Below, piece after piece: positions 1-11,400 of a DNA stretch of 64,000 nucleotides (its first letter is position 1; every line of letters starts with the position of its first letter). The stretch covers positions 2,883,055 through 2,947,054 of the forward strand of contig JAJEKV010000031.1 of the NCBI GenBank assembly GCA_021234155.1, given 5' to 3'. Source of the DNA: Isoetes taiwanensis (taxonomy: Eukaryota > Streptophyta > Lycopodiopsida > Isoetales > Isoetaceae). A program made the position numbers and the translations under genes. The notes beneath the pieces are model-generated. The model saw only the letters and a program-made list of their open reading frames with translations, did no database searches and had not been told where the DNA came from.

Positions 1-356
1 GTGTAGGATGCACGTTTGAAAGCTTAAAGAATGCTACATCAAGAACAAAGTAGCCTTGTGAAGTCTTAATAGAAAGTCTTGCTTGTTTGCTCTACCCAAT
101 TTCCGGGTCACAGCGTCTTTGTATGGATCCCATGCATGGAAACTCAGACTCGTCGTACCGTTTTTGCCCAGGGCTACGACAGACGTACAGGAAAGTGACA
201 TTGCTGTACTTTCCTGCAAAACCTCTCGTCACGTACCACTGCGTTTGAAAATTCTCGTACACTTGTATCGCAGTGGTCTCTTGGTCTTTTGGTGGCGGGC
301 GTTTCTTTGTGGTGATTTTGATGCTTTGTTTCTGTTTTTGGATCCCATGTTCCTGA
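1..356 (-). pseudogene. Exon of ParB/methyltransferase-type gene of element A (broken)
   Basis: On the minus strand an acceptor (GCAG before 356) opens a frame that enters with one base of a split codon, exactly the phase of exon 2 in element B's leftward gene. The frame reads WYVTRG, then FLYVCRSPGQKRYDESEF; B has WYVHRG, then YLYLCHQSGKGKYKSDEY. The match continues after an in-frame TAG near 85-87 with a segment like B's VYYVLNSRML. The stop suggests decay, unless an intron removes it. The rest, including any ParB-like and methyltransferase parts, lies outside the window. The first exon was not located; in B it is only 8 nt. Confidence 0.6.
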
Positions 357-411
357 CTGCAACAAGCGAGTAACAAACTGTTTTAGTTAAAGCAAAGTAA
401 ACTAGAAAGTC

Positions 412-957
412 TATTCCGGAATAAAAACATCTACATTTTACTGCTAAAGCGCTTAAAAATGAACTAAATTTAATATTTTTGTAGCAAAACTAGTTTGAGC
501 TAAAGGCCAAAGTGTATTCCAGAATACACTTTGGCCTAGCGCTTTAGGCCAAAGTGTATTCCGGAATACACTTTTGTTGAGCGCTGAAGGCCAAAGTGTA
601 TTCCGGAATACACTTCGGCCTAGCGCCGAAGGCCGAAGTGTATTCCGGAATACACTTCGGCCTCCGCCCAGACCACATTTCTAGAATCTGCCCGTACATT
701 GTACTTTTTTCCCTTACCTCTCCATGCTGCGTGCTATGTAAAACGGAATACGGTCGAGCAGAAGTTTTTGAAGGCGCTAAATCAGAGCAATTCGGAATAC
801 ACGAATGAGCACCATAAATTTCCTTTTTAAAGGTCTAATTCAGACACATGTTCATTTCTATGTATACCGGAATACATTTGGTTCAAAATGTATGCTAACT
901 TGTATTCCGGAATAGCAGACTTCTCCTTGCCTTGACACTTTGTATTCTCGAATAGCA
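412..957. repeat. Palindrome array TGTATTCCGGAATACA (element A)
   Basis: About nine copies of TGTATTCCGGAATACA or close variants occur near 412, 511, 555, 597, 639, 792 (half), 861, 900 and 941. Four are embedded in longer palindromes with AGGCCAAAGTG / CACTTTGGCCT arms; 631-662 is a perfect 32-bp palindrome and 504-537 is almost perfect. They lie between the leftward exon and the rightward gene, the same place as the AT-rich palindromes of element B. No protein frame runs through the array. They could be protein binding sites or hairpins. Confidence 0.9.
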
Positions 958-990
958 AACGTGCAAAAGTTGCTTCCGTATCTCTTCTAG

Positions 991-3900
991 TTGAAGTGTT
1001 TGAAGATGGTTAATCGCATCCAGAACAGACTTCCACCACCTTTTGTGGCACCGAGTTCCTCTACTTCAGAGGAAACGCCCAATGGGCATGTGTTTTTGCC
1101 TGGTGCCCAGGATTCCTCATCTCCTGCCTCTACAACATCCTTGTTACTCCTTGAAGATTTTCCAAGTCCATCACATAGTAGACTGCACCACCTTTCCAAC
1201 CCTCCCCGAGCCCTTTCAAGTGTAGGTTGCCTTCTCCCTTCGTTCCATCTCCACTGTACCGCGAGGGGCTACCACCTCCTTTTTACCATCACCGGAAGCT
1301 GCAGGATCTTTGCAAAGACGACAGATGTCTCGACAAAGACTGCCCCCACTATTTGTAGCAGGAACAAGTACAAGGTCTGCAACACGCCCACAAGAATGTG
1401 AAATTCTCCATGACTTTTCTCACCATGACTTGTGCACAAATGAAGACGCTGTTGTAGGCAATGTAGGGTCCCCACCTCCTCCCATAAATGTTGTGACACA
1501 CGGGGTTTGCGTAATTTCAGACAAAGAATAAGAGCAATGTTTGACACGACACCTAGCCAATACAATCAAGCAACATCATCCTATGGCCCATCACCTACAT
1601 TTAACACTGTCCCTCCGAATTTTCCTGCTTGTGTCCACGTGGTTTATTTTTCTCCAGAAACACACCACTAAGAGAAGAGGAGGTCACTCCTAGAGTGGAA
1701 CTCTCATCAGAGGATGAAGACCCTGACAAGGAACAACGAGATTATATGTTCTCTAACCAATCTTCTAAGAAATTCAAAGTAGATTTCAGCTTGAGAGCAT
1801 GTTCTTTCGTAAGAAGAAGAAATCTGATGGACGAGCAGAAAATGAGAAAAATTCTCAGAGCTACATGCTGTTCGTTGGGATGCATTAGCAAATTCAACAT
1901 GGCTAAACTTCGTGCAATTAGAGACCATTACAGTTCTATGACAATTTCAGAACAGAATGCCTACTTGGCTTATCATGTAAGACCAGACAGGCACAACTTC
2001 TTGCACTATATCAATCGCCAAGAAGTGTGTCAAAAATGCTTCATGGTTGTGCACCGCCTGGGTTCCTCCAGAATGTCTCGAATACATAAAAGATTAGACA
2101 AAAACCCTTGCATTGATGACCATTGTGGGCCTGGAAGAATTGTAACAATGCATGCCCTAGCTGCTGTGGCATGGATGGAGAAATACTTCAGAGAAACATG
2201 TGAAAAATTGCCAAACAGCAATATGTATCACTTGACAGATAACATCACAAAAAAAGATGTTTTCAAAGAATACAAAGAGACATGCAGTCAATCTCAGCAT
2301 ATCTCTTATTCACATTTCACTAGATTGTGGAAAACTGAATTTGGCCTTGTAAAAATTCACGTGTGCAGAACTGAAAAGTGAAAAAGAAACTGCAAGGACA
2401 GTCTCGTACTTGCATCATGTAATTGTTTTGACCTGCTTCCTTCAACAGACATTGTGCAACAGAAGCTTGCTAGACACCGTGACCAACAAGCAGCTGAGAG
2501 AAGGAAGCTTGCTAAGCATAGGAAAAAAGCTCTTGAGCGTCCACTTGAGTACATGTCCGTTGTGATTGATGGAATGGATCAGAAAAAGATGACTCTACCT
2601 CATTTCTTGAATATTCCAAAAGATGTGCCAGAAGAATGCTTTGTCAAGGTCCACCTCGTTGGGGCCATGGTCTTCAATGGGAGTCTAAAGTGCAAAGTCT
2701 TTTTAACATATCCTAATTTGCATGGTGATCCAAATCTCACAATTACAATTCTTAACAAGGTTCTCTCAGGAGCAACAAAGAGCCGATTACCACCGATTGC
2801 TCTACCTCGCAACTTGACAACACTACCGGGAGAACAAAAATCAAACACTCTTTGCTTCTTGTGCCATGCTAGTGGAGCTGGAGATTTTCAGAAAAATAAA
2901 GCTCGATTCTTACTAGTAGGGCATACACGCGATCAAATAGATCGGATGTTCAAAGAGATTTTCGGTCGTCCTCGGAAGAAAAAAAAAGCTTTACATCTTC
3001 CCACTTTGGTTCGTATCATTGAAGACTCTTACACTCCCATGCCAATGGTTGAGCTTCTAAAGGAGACTGCAGACTTCGTGGGGAATTTGTTTTCTCTCAA
3101 CGCGTGCAAACAGAGAACAAAGGCGTGAACAAGCTAAATGACATTACGTTTCAACATCAAATCAAATTCTACTTGAAGAATGGAGAGAGCCTTTTGCAGG
3201 GAAAGAAGTACACTACAACTAAAGAGTGGAGTCTGGTAGAGGGATTACGCTTCCTTAAATCTGTTCCAGACACTAGTTCCATGGAACGTGCTGAGCAACT
3301 TCCTCTAAAAAATCCAAAAGTGTCAAAGCAGCAAAAGAGTACCCCAGTCACTTCCTTGAAATTCATTGAAAATGGAATTTCCACGGGTTTTAAGTACTTC
3401 ACTGAACAAGATCAAATGTGGTGGAGAGGCTTCTTTCTAGAACAAAAGACTGTGATTCAGAACCTAGCTCTGAGGGAGTTGCAAGAACATTTTAAGTGGC
3501 CTAATGCTTCCCACCAACCACAGAACCAGGCAGGTCAAAGCATTGCTGCGATGCTTGTACCGCATCTGAGAAGATGAGGACCGGGTCATGTACCTCGGTC
3601 CAAGACGCAGGAATGAGCCTACAGGTAATGTCACAGAAATTACCAAAGGTATGTTGATTGCTCTTCCGACTGAGGAGGATGACAAGGGGAGACCTTTTTG
3701 GATAGCCAAAGTACTTGACACAATCAAAGAGGAAGGCCTGGTGACTAAACTCAAGATTCATTGGCTTGCTACACGTTCAGAAAATGCTTTTGAAGGTAGG
3801 TATGAGCTAGAAATGAGAAGTCAAGGAAAGGGCAAAAAAGCCAAGAAAGTTGGATGCAGGGATGAGCTAGACTTACGACAAGTGAGTATTCTGTGCTATG

Positions 3901-4154
3901 ATTTCAAATTGAAATCAGACAATCGTTTACGCCAGAGAACAATCAACTTGCTTAAGAAGGCTTGTAACTACGAAGAAGAAGATGAAGAAGAGGTTGGGAA
4001 TGCTTCACCGTCTGTTGATAGTGATGAGGAAGATAACTCAAGCACTTCCTCAAGTGACAGTGAAAGAAGTGAAACTGACGATGATGGCATAAACGAGCAC
4101 GAAGATGTCTTGGATCCCTCTCTTATCACTCCTCACACTTTTGCACATAACTGA
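991..4154 (+). pseudogene. DUF7869-like DDE-type transposon protein of element A (several breaks)
   Basis: Successive frames cover a protein of about 900 residues: a Pro/Ser-rich start (991-1530), an N-terminal domain (1629-2381) with CCSLGCISKF and SHFTRLWKTEF, a core (2454-3128) with VVIDGMDQKK, DPNLTITILNKVL and FLLVGHTRDQIDRMF, then 3104-3577, then a C-terminal part (3588-4154) with PFWIAKVLD and an acidic Ser/Asp tail. IDGMD and VGHT..QID are hallmarks I associate with the DUF7869 / integrase-like family with an RNase H fold; I cannot search to confirm. Breaks: the frame stops at 2381, changes near 3110, stops at 3577, and the second acidic motif (LDNTTRENKN in B) reads PRNLTTLPGEQKSN, so an expected Asp is lost. 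Inferred role: transposase. Confidence 0.65.
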
Positions 4155-4528
4155 GTCTTAGGAAAAAAGAAATAAATTTTGAATGTGAATATGAAGATTT
4201 TATCTTCAATTTTGAAAATACTACTATTTCTGCTGTAAACTTCACTTCGATTTTTGGTCAAAATTTGTGTTCTCTTAAATTAGAGGTTTACTCCAAAAAG
4301 ACAATTCAGGCAAATTATAATTCCACAAAAAAGTGTCACTTTCACATAGACAATTCTCTGTTTGTCTAAAAAATTGGTGATTTTGGGGGGTCAAAATACA
4401 TTTTTCTGCCCCCTTTTTTTTTTACCACCTCATTTTAGCCATTTTTTGCAAAAAAATAGGGAATATTTAAGGAATATTCCTTTTGCTCCCGTTTCAATGA
4501 TTTGCTCCCGTTTCAAATGCAATCTTGT
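4155..4528. repeat. Right terminal region of element A with subterminal repeats
   Basis: This AT-rich 3' flank ends with two copies of TTTGCTCCCGTTTCAA (about 4485-4516) just before the terminus ATCTTGT. A reverse-complement relative of the whole stretch lies at 40040-40430 (element C), including GGAATATT...TTTTG and the CCCGTTT repeat. Element B has an analogous pair, AAGTGCGTTT, at its ends. Repeated subterminal motifs are typical transposase binding sites. Confidence 0.65.
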
Positions 4529-7500
4529 TATTTACCAATGTGCACATTTATTAAGGTGCACACCTTTCCATGTGGATACATTTATGCCACCTAGCCATTA
4601 AAGGCAAGTGGGCCATTCCCAATTATCCCACATGCCTAAAGGGATAATTGGAAACCCTAGCCCTAACCCCTTGTCTATTTAGGTAGGAAGAAACCCTAAC
4701 TTGCCATTTTCGTCCACAGGATTTTAGGGCTCTGTTTTGCTTGCTCCAGGAGTCAAAACCGCATCCCAATCTAGCTTCATCTTCTAGCAAAGCGATGGTC
4801 GAACCAGGCTTCGTTACTTTCCCAATCTAGCTTCATCTTCTAGCGCCTATTAAATTGCCCAGCATGGGTCATGGAGATGGGGACACTTTTTGTGTCAACG
4901 ACACATGGGGCTTAGGGGAGCTTTCCGGGGACCCTTTGTATTTTTAAAAAATAATTTAATAGCCTAACTTCCAGTCATCGAATACGGTATCGGTTTAGCC
5001 TATTAAAATTTCCCACAATTGCCCCCCATATGCTTTAACCCCATCTAGATCTCTAGATACCAAGCTCTAACTAAAGAACCTAACTCTATGATATAGATTA
5101 GATCTTGTTCTTTAGTTCTTCTGTGATATGTATGATGATGTATCTCTGTGGACTCATTGTATTGGGAAGGGGGGGTAGAGACCCTAAAGCCTGGTAGTTG
5201 ATGCTCCTAGCTAGCCTCGTTAGCACACTGTAAATTCGGCACATGTACAAGAACCACACACGGTTGTGGGTGAAGGGGCAGGCCCGGCTAAGAAGGAGAT
5301 TAGTGTTCGACTCTTGAGCGATCCCTCCGGTGTGTAAGGCCCTCACCGGGATCATTGTGACTAGGTCTAATGGCTTGCCACTGAGTGCGGGCAAGGCATG
5401 GGCTCGACACCCGTGAAGTGGTGTTCACTTTCCAGTGGGTTCAGTCGAACAAGGGCAGTGGCCCTCTAGTCACCTTGAGTCAGCATGTAGACCTCTGGAG
5501 GGAGTGATCCCTACCTGCCCCATCGGAACTGGAGAGATGCAACCCAGGAATAGCCCCTTTGGCTATGCATCCGGCGGGCTACAGTCAGGTCCCAACACTT
5601 TTCAGCCTACTCTGCAAAGTGTGCACAGGAGGGGCGGATGGAGTGGACTACCCTAAGCCATGTTCATATGCCAGCCAAATCCATTGCCATGAATTACATG
5701 CGCAATGAACTCGAGACCCAAATCAGTGGTCATTTCCTCGAGTCTGAGCCTTGGGTAGGATTTCCCCATGTGATGTGCTGATCTTTGTCTATGCAGATAT
5801 GTGATGAGCCATCCTTCGAGATGGCTATGTGATGTTGATGTTGTATACTAACATGTATGTTTACGCTTCCGCAGCTAGGTAGGCCCTGAGGAAGACAGGG
5901 TAAATGACCCCTTCATTCTTCCCACTGGAACTCATCAAGGTTGCAGTGATACGTGGAGGGCCCTGTATCAGTATGGAGCTGGTATGGGGGATGAACTCCT
6001 GTTTGTATACGGTGCGGGCACCGTATATGAGTAGGGGACGTCACAACCATTATTGAAGTTACCGCCCTCGGGATGAAGTCATACTTCAATGCTGCAGGAT
6101 CATTTTCGTAAAGCTCCTAATATGGTAGCCCAGCTCCCAGATAAGAACATTTCTTTTCACATAGTTAGCAAGCTTTTGTTATTCATTTGTATTCATTATC
6201 CTTGGTTGCCTAATGGTCTATTGTACATGCTACATGCTGTTAGCACAAGCATTCTTTAAGCCCATTGCAGTTTACTAAGGTTTATCAAGCACGTTAGGGC
6301 CTGCCTTCTGCAGATGATGAGAACGAATTGTTTGTTTACTTTTAATCTCCCTTGGTACGGCCGGACTTGCCCCTACATTTGCTGATGAACACACCGTCAG
6401 TACGTGCTCTGGGGTCGTACATTCAGGAGGTACTAGATCTGCGAGCTCACCTTTGCCCCGGCCTGGCTGCCCGCTGATCAGGCACTACGGGTGCGGTGCA
6501 TGAGTGTATATATTTGTGTGTTTTTGCATTTTGTGTATTAGAACAGTTTGTCAACAGGCTGATTGCTGCCACGGTTTTTCCCTCGAAAACCCTTCGGGGC
6601 GGGGGGTTTTTTAATCCGGGTAGTAATCCGCTTGCTGCGCTTTTGTATTGGGTCCCATAGACCAATTGGTCTCCGTGGACGATAAAAATACCTTCCTTCC
6701 TTCCTTCCTTTATATATTGTTCTCCAACAATATGAACAATATGCTTGGCAAATTGTCTTCAAATAATTGTTTATGATACTTCTCTTCTAGAAGCCCCTAC
6801 ATGAGAGATCTAAACCACTATGTGCATGATGATGACTTCTAGAGGGTGGTATAATAGAGGAAGATAATGAATCTCAAGGTGGTATAGTAGACGAAGATAA
6901 TGAATCCTACTTCGAAGGGAGCAAATGGGTAGATTAGAAAGAAAAAGTCCGATATTATGTTGTAATGACATCTCTCCAACGTTGTAGAGGGCCAAAGGTG
7001 TCCAAACTTGATTAAAAAACTACAAAAAGTTAGGGTCCACTATTACATTCAATCTCCAAGTCCTAATTGGCCCAATTGTCCATGGCCTGAAATTACTCCA
7101 TTCAAATGTCACTATAATTGAGGAATGTAATCAATACAACCATTTCTTGCAATTTATTTTAACTACAAAATGTAATTATTATAAAATCAATAACATTTCA
7201 AAAATTTCTACATATCTATATAACTCCATTTTTCCAAATTTATGAACATAGGACGTGTTTCACATTCGTATTTTAGCCTTTGAAAGTTTGAATTATGTGA
7301 TGACGTTTATTTTCCCAGATTACAAGACATTCCATATTTCCTAACAAATAGTTGGTAAGCTCAGGCATCATTACTATCTATCTTAAAGTCTGATTATTAG
7401 CATTGTCTAATTTAATAGTCCAATAAGTTCAATGCCTATGTGCCATTGTAGGGCATGCACAATAGTCTCCCATATTCCAACAAAATGGATTGGTAAGCCA

Positions 7501-7716
7501 CGCACCACAGAATAGCCACCCATATTCCCGTGAAATAAAGCTGAGTATCTTTTTCGATTGCATTCCATGGCCTATTATGTGGTTCAAATATTGAAGACTC
7601 AATTTATTCACAACCATCAAGACTTCGTCAAAATAAATCATGAGTAATGCTAAAGACCACTAACTCTCTCCAAACCAAAGAGGACATACACCTCAACTAT
7701 AACATTGTTGCTTTCA
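4529..7716 (+). mobile_element. LTR copy 1 of giant LTR element (left edge cut by element A)
   Basis: From 4530 the sequence matches 19215 onward for about 3 kb with scattered differences and some larger indels. One is about 330 bp present only here, at 6120-6480. Identity ends abruptly at 7719/22018, just after CA at 7715-7716. Shared content: GTGCACACC repeats, telobox-like AAACCCTA motifs (about 4650 and 4690), a TATTTAGG box, and a LINE 3' tail with (TTCC)n. Orientation is inferred from copy 2, where a polypurine tract precedes TGTGACG. No primer-binding site is recognised after 7716, so a non-LTR duplication remains possible. Confidence 0.5.
6540..6716 (+). mobile_element. LINE 3' tail with (TTCC)n, inside LTR copy 1
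   Basis: The segment has the 3' tail pattern seen again at 20879-21022, 55960-56065 and 59540-59830: ACGGTTTTTCC, a G/C-rich hairpin, AATCCGGGTAGTAAT, GCTTGCTG, GGGTCCCATAG, GTGGACGATAAAAATA, then TTCC repeats. The same tail closes the LINE whose coding region is at 42-55 kb, so this is a 5'-truncated copy of that family. It sits at the same place in both LTR copies and therefore predates their duplication. Confidence 0.7.
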
Positions 7717-7764
7717 TATATGCCGAGTTTTAAGGTAAGGTTTAGTTAGATTTTTGTATATTAG

Positions 7765-7974
7765 ACCCAAGAAGTGTACGAGCAGATAGAGCGAGAGATA
7801 CAAGAAGAGGAGAAGGCAGAACGAGACCAGGAGACCAAGGTTCAAGAAGCAATAGAGCAAAAACTAGTGCAGCATTTTGAAGATTCGACAGCCTGCACAG
7901 TTCATGCGAAGAGGGTGACACTAATGAAGAAGGACATGCAGCTTGCCAGCTACATCAAGGGAGATCCACAGTAA
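7765..7974 (+). pseudogene. Histone H3/CENH3-like C-terminal exon (fragment)
   Basis: After a possible splice acceptor (TTAG at about 7761-7764) an open frame of about 70 codons runs to a TAA. Its second half matches the histone-fold end of H3-type proteins: FEDSTACTVHAKRVTLMKKD corresponds to canonical [20 protein letters not shown], and VTLM-KD with a non-canonical end (YIKGDPQ) recalls centromeric H3 more than H3.1. The first half is Glu/Lys-rich and not H3. No upstream histone exons are seen. It lies just inside the putative LTR element, so it is more likely captured than a working gene. Confidence 0.6.
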
Positions 7975-8118
7975 AATTTGGTAAATGATGGAAAATTTTT
8001 GTTAGTATAAAGAGTTTTGGACTAAGTAACATGTCTAATCTTGTTTAATTGAGTTGAGTTATTCAGTTCTGGCTTTTGTTTTAGTTAAAACAGACATCCT
8101 AGGCCAATTCGAGAGGAT

Positions 8119-8400
8119 GTCTCACACGTCGCGCCAGGACCGAAAATGAAAAGTTCATTATTGGTCTGGACGCAACGTGTGAGACCATGCTGTGAGACCA
8201 TGCCCCAAAAGTGCCCAAAACTGCTCCAAATTGACCAAATAAGGGATCAATTCTGCCTAACTCGACGAATCTAGCAGAATTAGACCCTTATATCACCCAA
8301 ATTGGACAAATTTAACCCATTTAGAGCCAATGTCTCAACACGTTGCTCCAGGACCGAAAATGAAAAGTTCATTATTGGTCTAGGCGCAATGTGTGAGACC
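8119..8400. repeat. Two copies of a long imperfect hairpin repeat
   Basis: 8119-8185 has arms GTCTCACACGTCGCGCCAGG and GGTCTGGACGCAACGTGTGAGAC separated by a short AT-rich loop. A second copy at 8332-8400 keeps the core CCAGGACCGAAAATGAAAAG. The repeats lie 3' of the H3-like exon, where a leader would sit if this is an LTR element. A packaging or dimerisation role is only a guess. Confidence 0.75.
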
Positions 8401-8409
8401 TCCAAACTT

Positions 8410-11400
8410 TGAACCTCCATAACTTGAGCTACAGAGCTCCAAATCGCCTGAAATTTGTTGCAATAGGACCATTAGATAGCCTAGAATCCATTTAGGACCT
8501 CAAATTAGGCTAGAAATGTCAAACCCCAGCTCAAAATGACCAAAATTGCTCAAACCCTTGAATTGTTTTCCCAAATTGTGGTTTGTTTGTAAATAGAAGC
8601 ATATCCCATTAGTACCTCACAAGTATTGCTCTCGGCTCAAAGCTGATGCCTTACTCCTAGATAGAAGTGCCCAAGAACACCCCTTTGTTATAGTCATCTA
8701 GATCTCAGCATAGCAACCCAAGTCCAACTGTTGGTACGTACATCACCTCTGCTCATGCCAAAGGCATAAACCTTGACCTAATTTTGTGTCCTTCTAATAG
8801 AGTTTGACTTATACAGCCGCCACATTGACACTCCCTATTGCCAGGATACCTAGAAAGGAGCTAGAGTCTAGAGCTGCCCAAGTCACTCCATGTGTAGAGA
8901 TTGGACTCCTCCAAACCAACTTTGCTAGGACCTTAGAGTATGCCTCAAACATCATGGAGGTTTTGCAAAACAACCCTCATTTCATGCCATACCACACGTC
9001 CTAATGTCCATAGATTTGGAGATTATAGATATGTCTCCAGTAATGCTGCTCGAGCCATCTTGCTTGCTTATAGAGCCCAAAATGTTGTAGGAGAGCCCTT
9101 CAAGTAGACCCTTAGACGCTAGGATACGAGCGTTGCTTTCGAAGTACAGGGCCAGAGCCACAGACGAGCTAGAGGTGCAACTTCTTGAAGACATCGAGGT
9201 CCCAGCCGATGTACAGACAGATAAGGAGAGGAGACCCAAAAGGCAGATCCAAGAGAGGGAAGCACAACGACAAACACCTCAATCGACAAACGAGTAGAAC
9301 AGGACACCACCGGCCTATCATCAATCTTCATCAAATGGGAAGAATATTTGGTAACCAACGGCATCAAGACCTTCTAGATGTCAACCTCCCGGCTACCACG
9401 TCCATGAGCTCACATCATAAAGAGGATCTCGACGCCTTCACCAGCTCGACGCACATGAGTTCAAATGGAAGAACGCAAGGCAGCAAAATACAGGTGCAGG
9501 AAGACATTAGACAGCAATGCCACATTAGCATCACGAGCTAGGGCCAGAGGGCATAATCTTCCGTCGAGGAGAGAAGTCATGGCGACAAGGAGCGTATAGA
9601 AACTGGAGGGAAGACAACCACGACCTTGCAGCCCAGCAGCTCAAGCGAATGTCATGCAACGTCAACAAAAGGAGCAACCAAGCTAGGCAACCACAAAGCA
9701 CCTAAGGCTGACCTGGACGAGCTTCCAGCTCCCTTGCACCAGCAGGAGAACTTTCATCGGTTCCAAAAGGTAGGAGACCATGAGGGGGAGGAGACGCATA
9801 TCATGGAACATCTCCGACTTGAAGGCCTATATCAGCATTAGGGGCAAGATCAAGGAGGAGAATATTCTGCTCGAACAAGAATTCCGGACCCAGAAACACC
9901 TAGAAACCAAAGGAAGGATGACCTTACTACGTCAGCCAAGGAGGGCGAGACGCGAATGGATAGGACCCAAGGGACGGAGGAGGAGACGACTTAGCCAGCA
10001 GGTACAAATCATGCAAAGGCGACTAGAAGGAGCCATGATATGTGCAATGGAGATGACCACACTTCCAAGGACAGGAGAGGCACCTCGGAATGAAGCAAAG
10101 CCCAAGCAACAGGAGTCGACTTAGAAATTCAACCTGCGGAGAAATGACAATGCCTGCCTACCGACCACGATCTCAGAGCTTCGAAGACATTCAAGAATGC
10201 CCGACTGCAACAACCAGGTGATCCAAGCGATCAACGGCACTGCACATCGGCAGCCTTGCAACGACGCACCGCATGTAGGGACGTTGAGCGGTCACCGCAT
10301 TCCTCACGACGAATACACACATTAAGGAGGAGCATCTTTCTCAAGGGATCACATCGACGAACACTCTTCGCAACTGGCGTAACGAGCTCGGATCAGACAT
10401 GAAGCTCAACAATAGTAGCAGCATCTCAAGGAATCCCGAAGTCAACCAGAACGAAGAAGATGCAACAAAAATGAAGGATCAAACGCGATAGGAGGAGGGG
10501 AAACCCTAAAGGAGTATAAACATTTAAGTAGATCTTCGTAATTGTTTTGGAAAAGTGGATGAATTAAAATCCCAATGTAAATGAGTATATGTCTCTTGTA
10601 TATCTCGGGCGTTCACAGATATAGTGGGGAAACATGAGTTTACTGTCATGTTTTACGGATTTAGCGCTTAGATCCAGAAGCTCATTCACTTCGACTACCA
10701 AAGGAGGAAGCAAAGAAGCACAACTATAGCCCAAGATCAAAATGGAAGAGCAAGTACGAGGGAGAACGACCAGAGGCCAAGCAAACCTTCGACTCCAAAC
10801 ACTTCCGGAAGTGCCCTCAAGTAGAAGACCGCGCGTCCACCCAATATCAGAACAAGAGACAACACCGGTCATGTCAAGACCATCAGCGCTGCACCAGGAC
10901 ATCGTCAGGGCGCAACACTACCTCTTGTGGCAGCGGCAACACTTGACGACATCATGACACGAGTGGCCTCAACAATAGAAGGAGGAACGACCCGACATCA
11001 AGGAGCCAACTAAGAAGACAACATCTCGACGACCATAATTCCACCTTGTGGTAATATAGGGTGATGCGCTATGACACGTGTATTAGATGGAGAGGCACTT
11101 ACGAAAGGCACTGCGACGAGGAGATATGCCTTCAACAACTAGGTGATGGCTTCGTCAGGTACTCCTACCATTAATTAGAAGAAAAGAAGCCGATCGTATC
11201 TCAGACATGTGGGACATCAAACGCCCAAGGTAGAAGCATTCGGCACCTTAACGACAAGGATAGCAACTGAAGCACCTTCGGCAAAAAGAGAGTTCAAGAT
11301 AATAGCCAGGCTATTCAACGACAAGAGTATATCAAGGCAGGTACTTCTTCAACTCAGGGGTAAAGCTGCGCAGATATAAGGATCCATCATCCCGACAATA

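Larger units (their letters stand above)
1..4528. mobile_element. DNA transposon A (right part; left end outside window)
   Basis: This is the right part of a two-gene DNA transposon related to element B at 43947-52685. Seen: a leftward exon (1-356) matching exon 2 of B's leftward gene, a palindrome array (412-957), a rightward DDE-like gene (about 991-4154), and a right end with subterminal repeats ending in TCTTGT, where B ends in CTTTGT. The base after 4528 continues as LTR sequence that matches the other LTR copy from 19215 on. A therefore inserted about 155 bp inside that LTR; the missing first 155 bp should lie left of the window. Both genes are damaged, so the copy is probably not autonomous. 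Confidence 0.75.
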
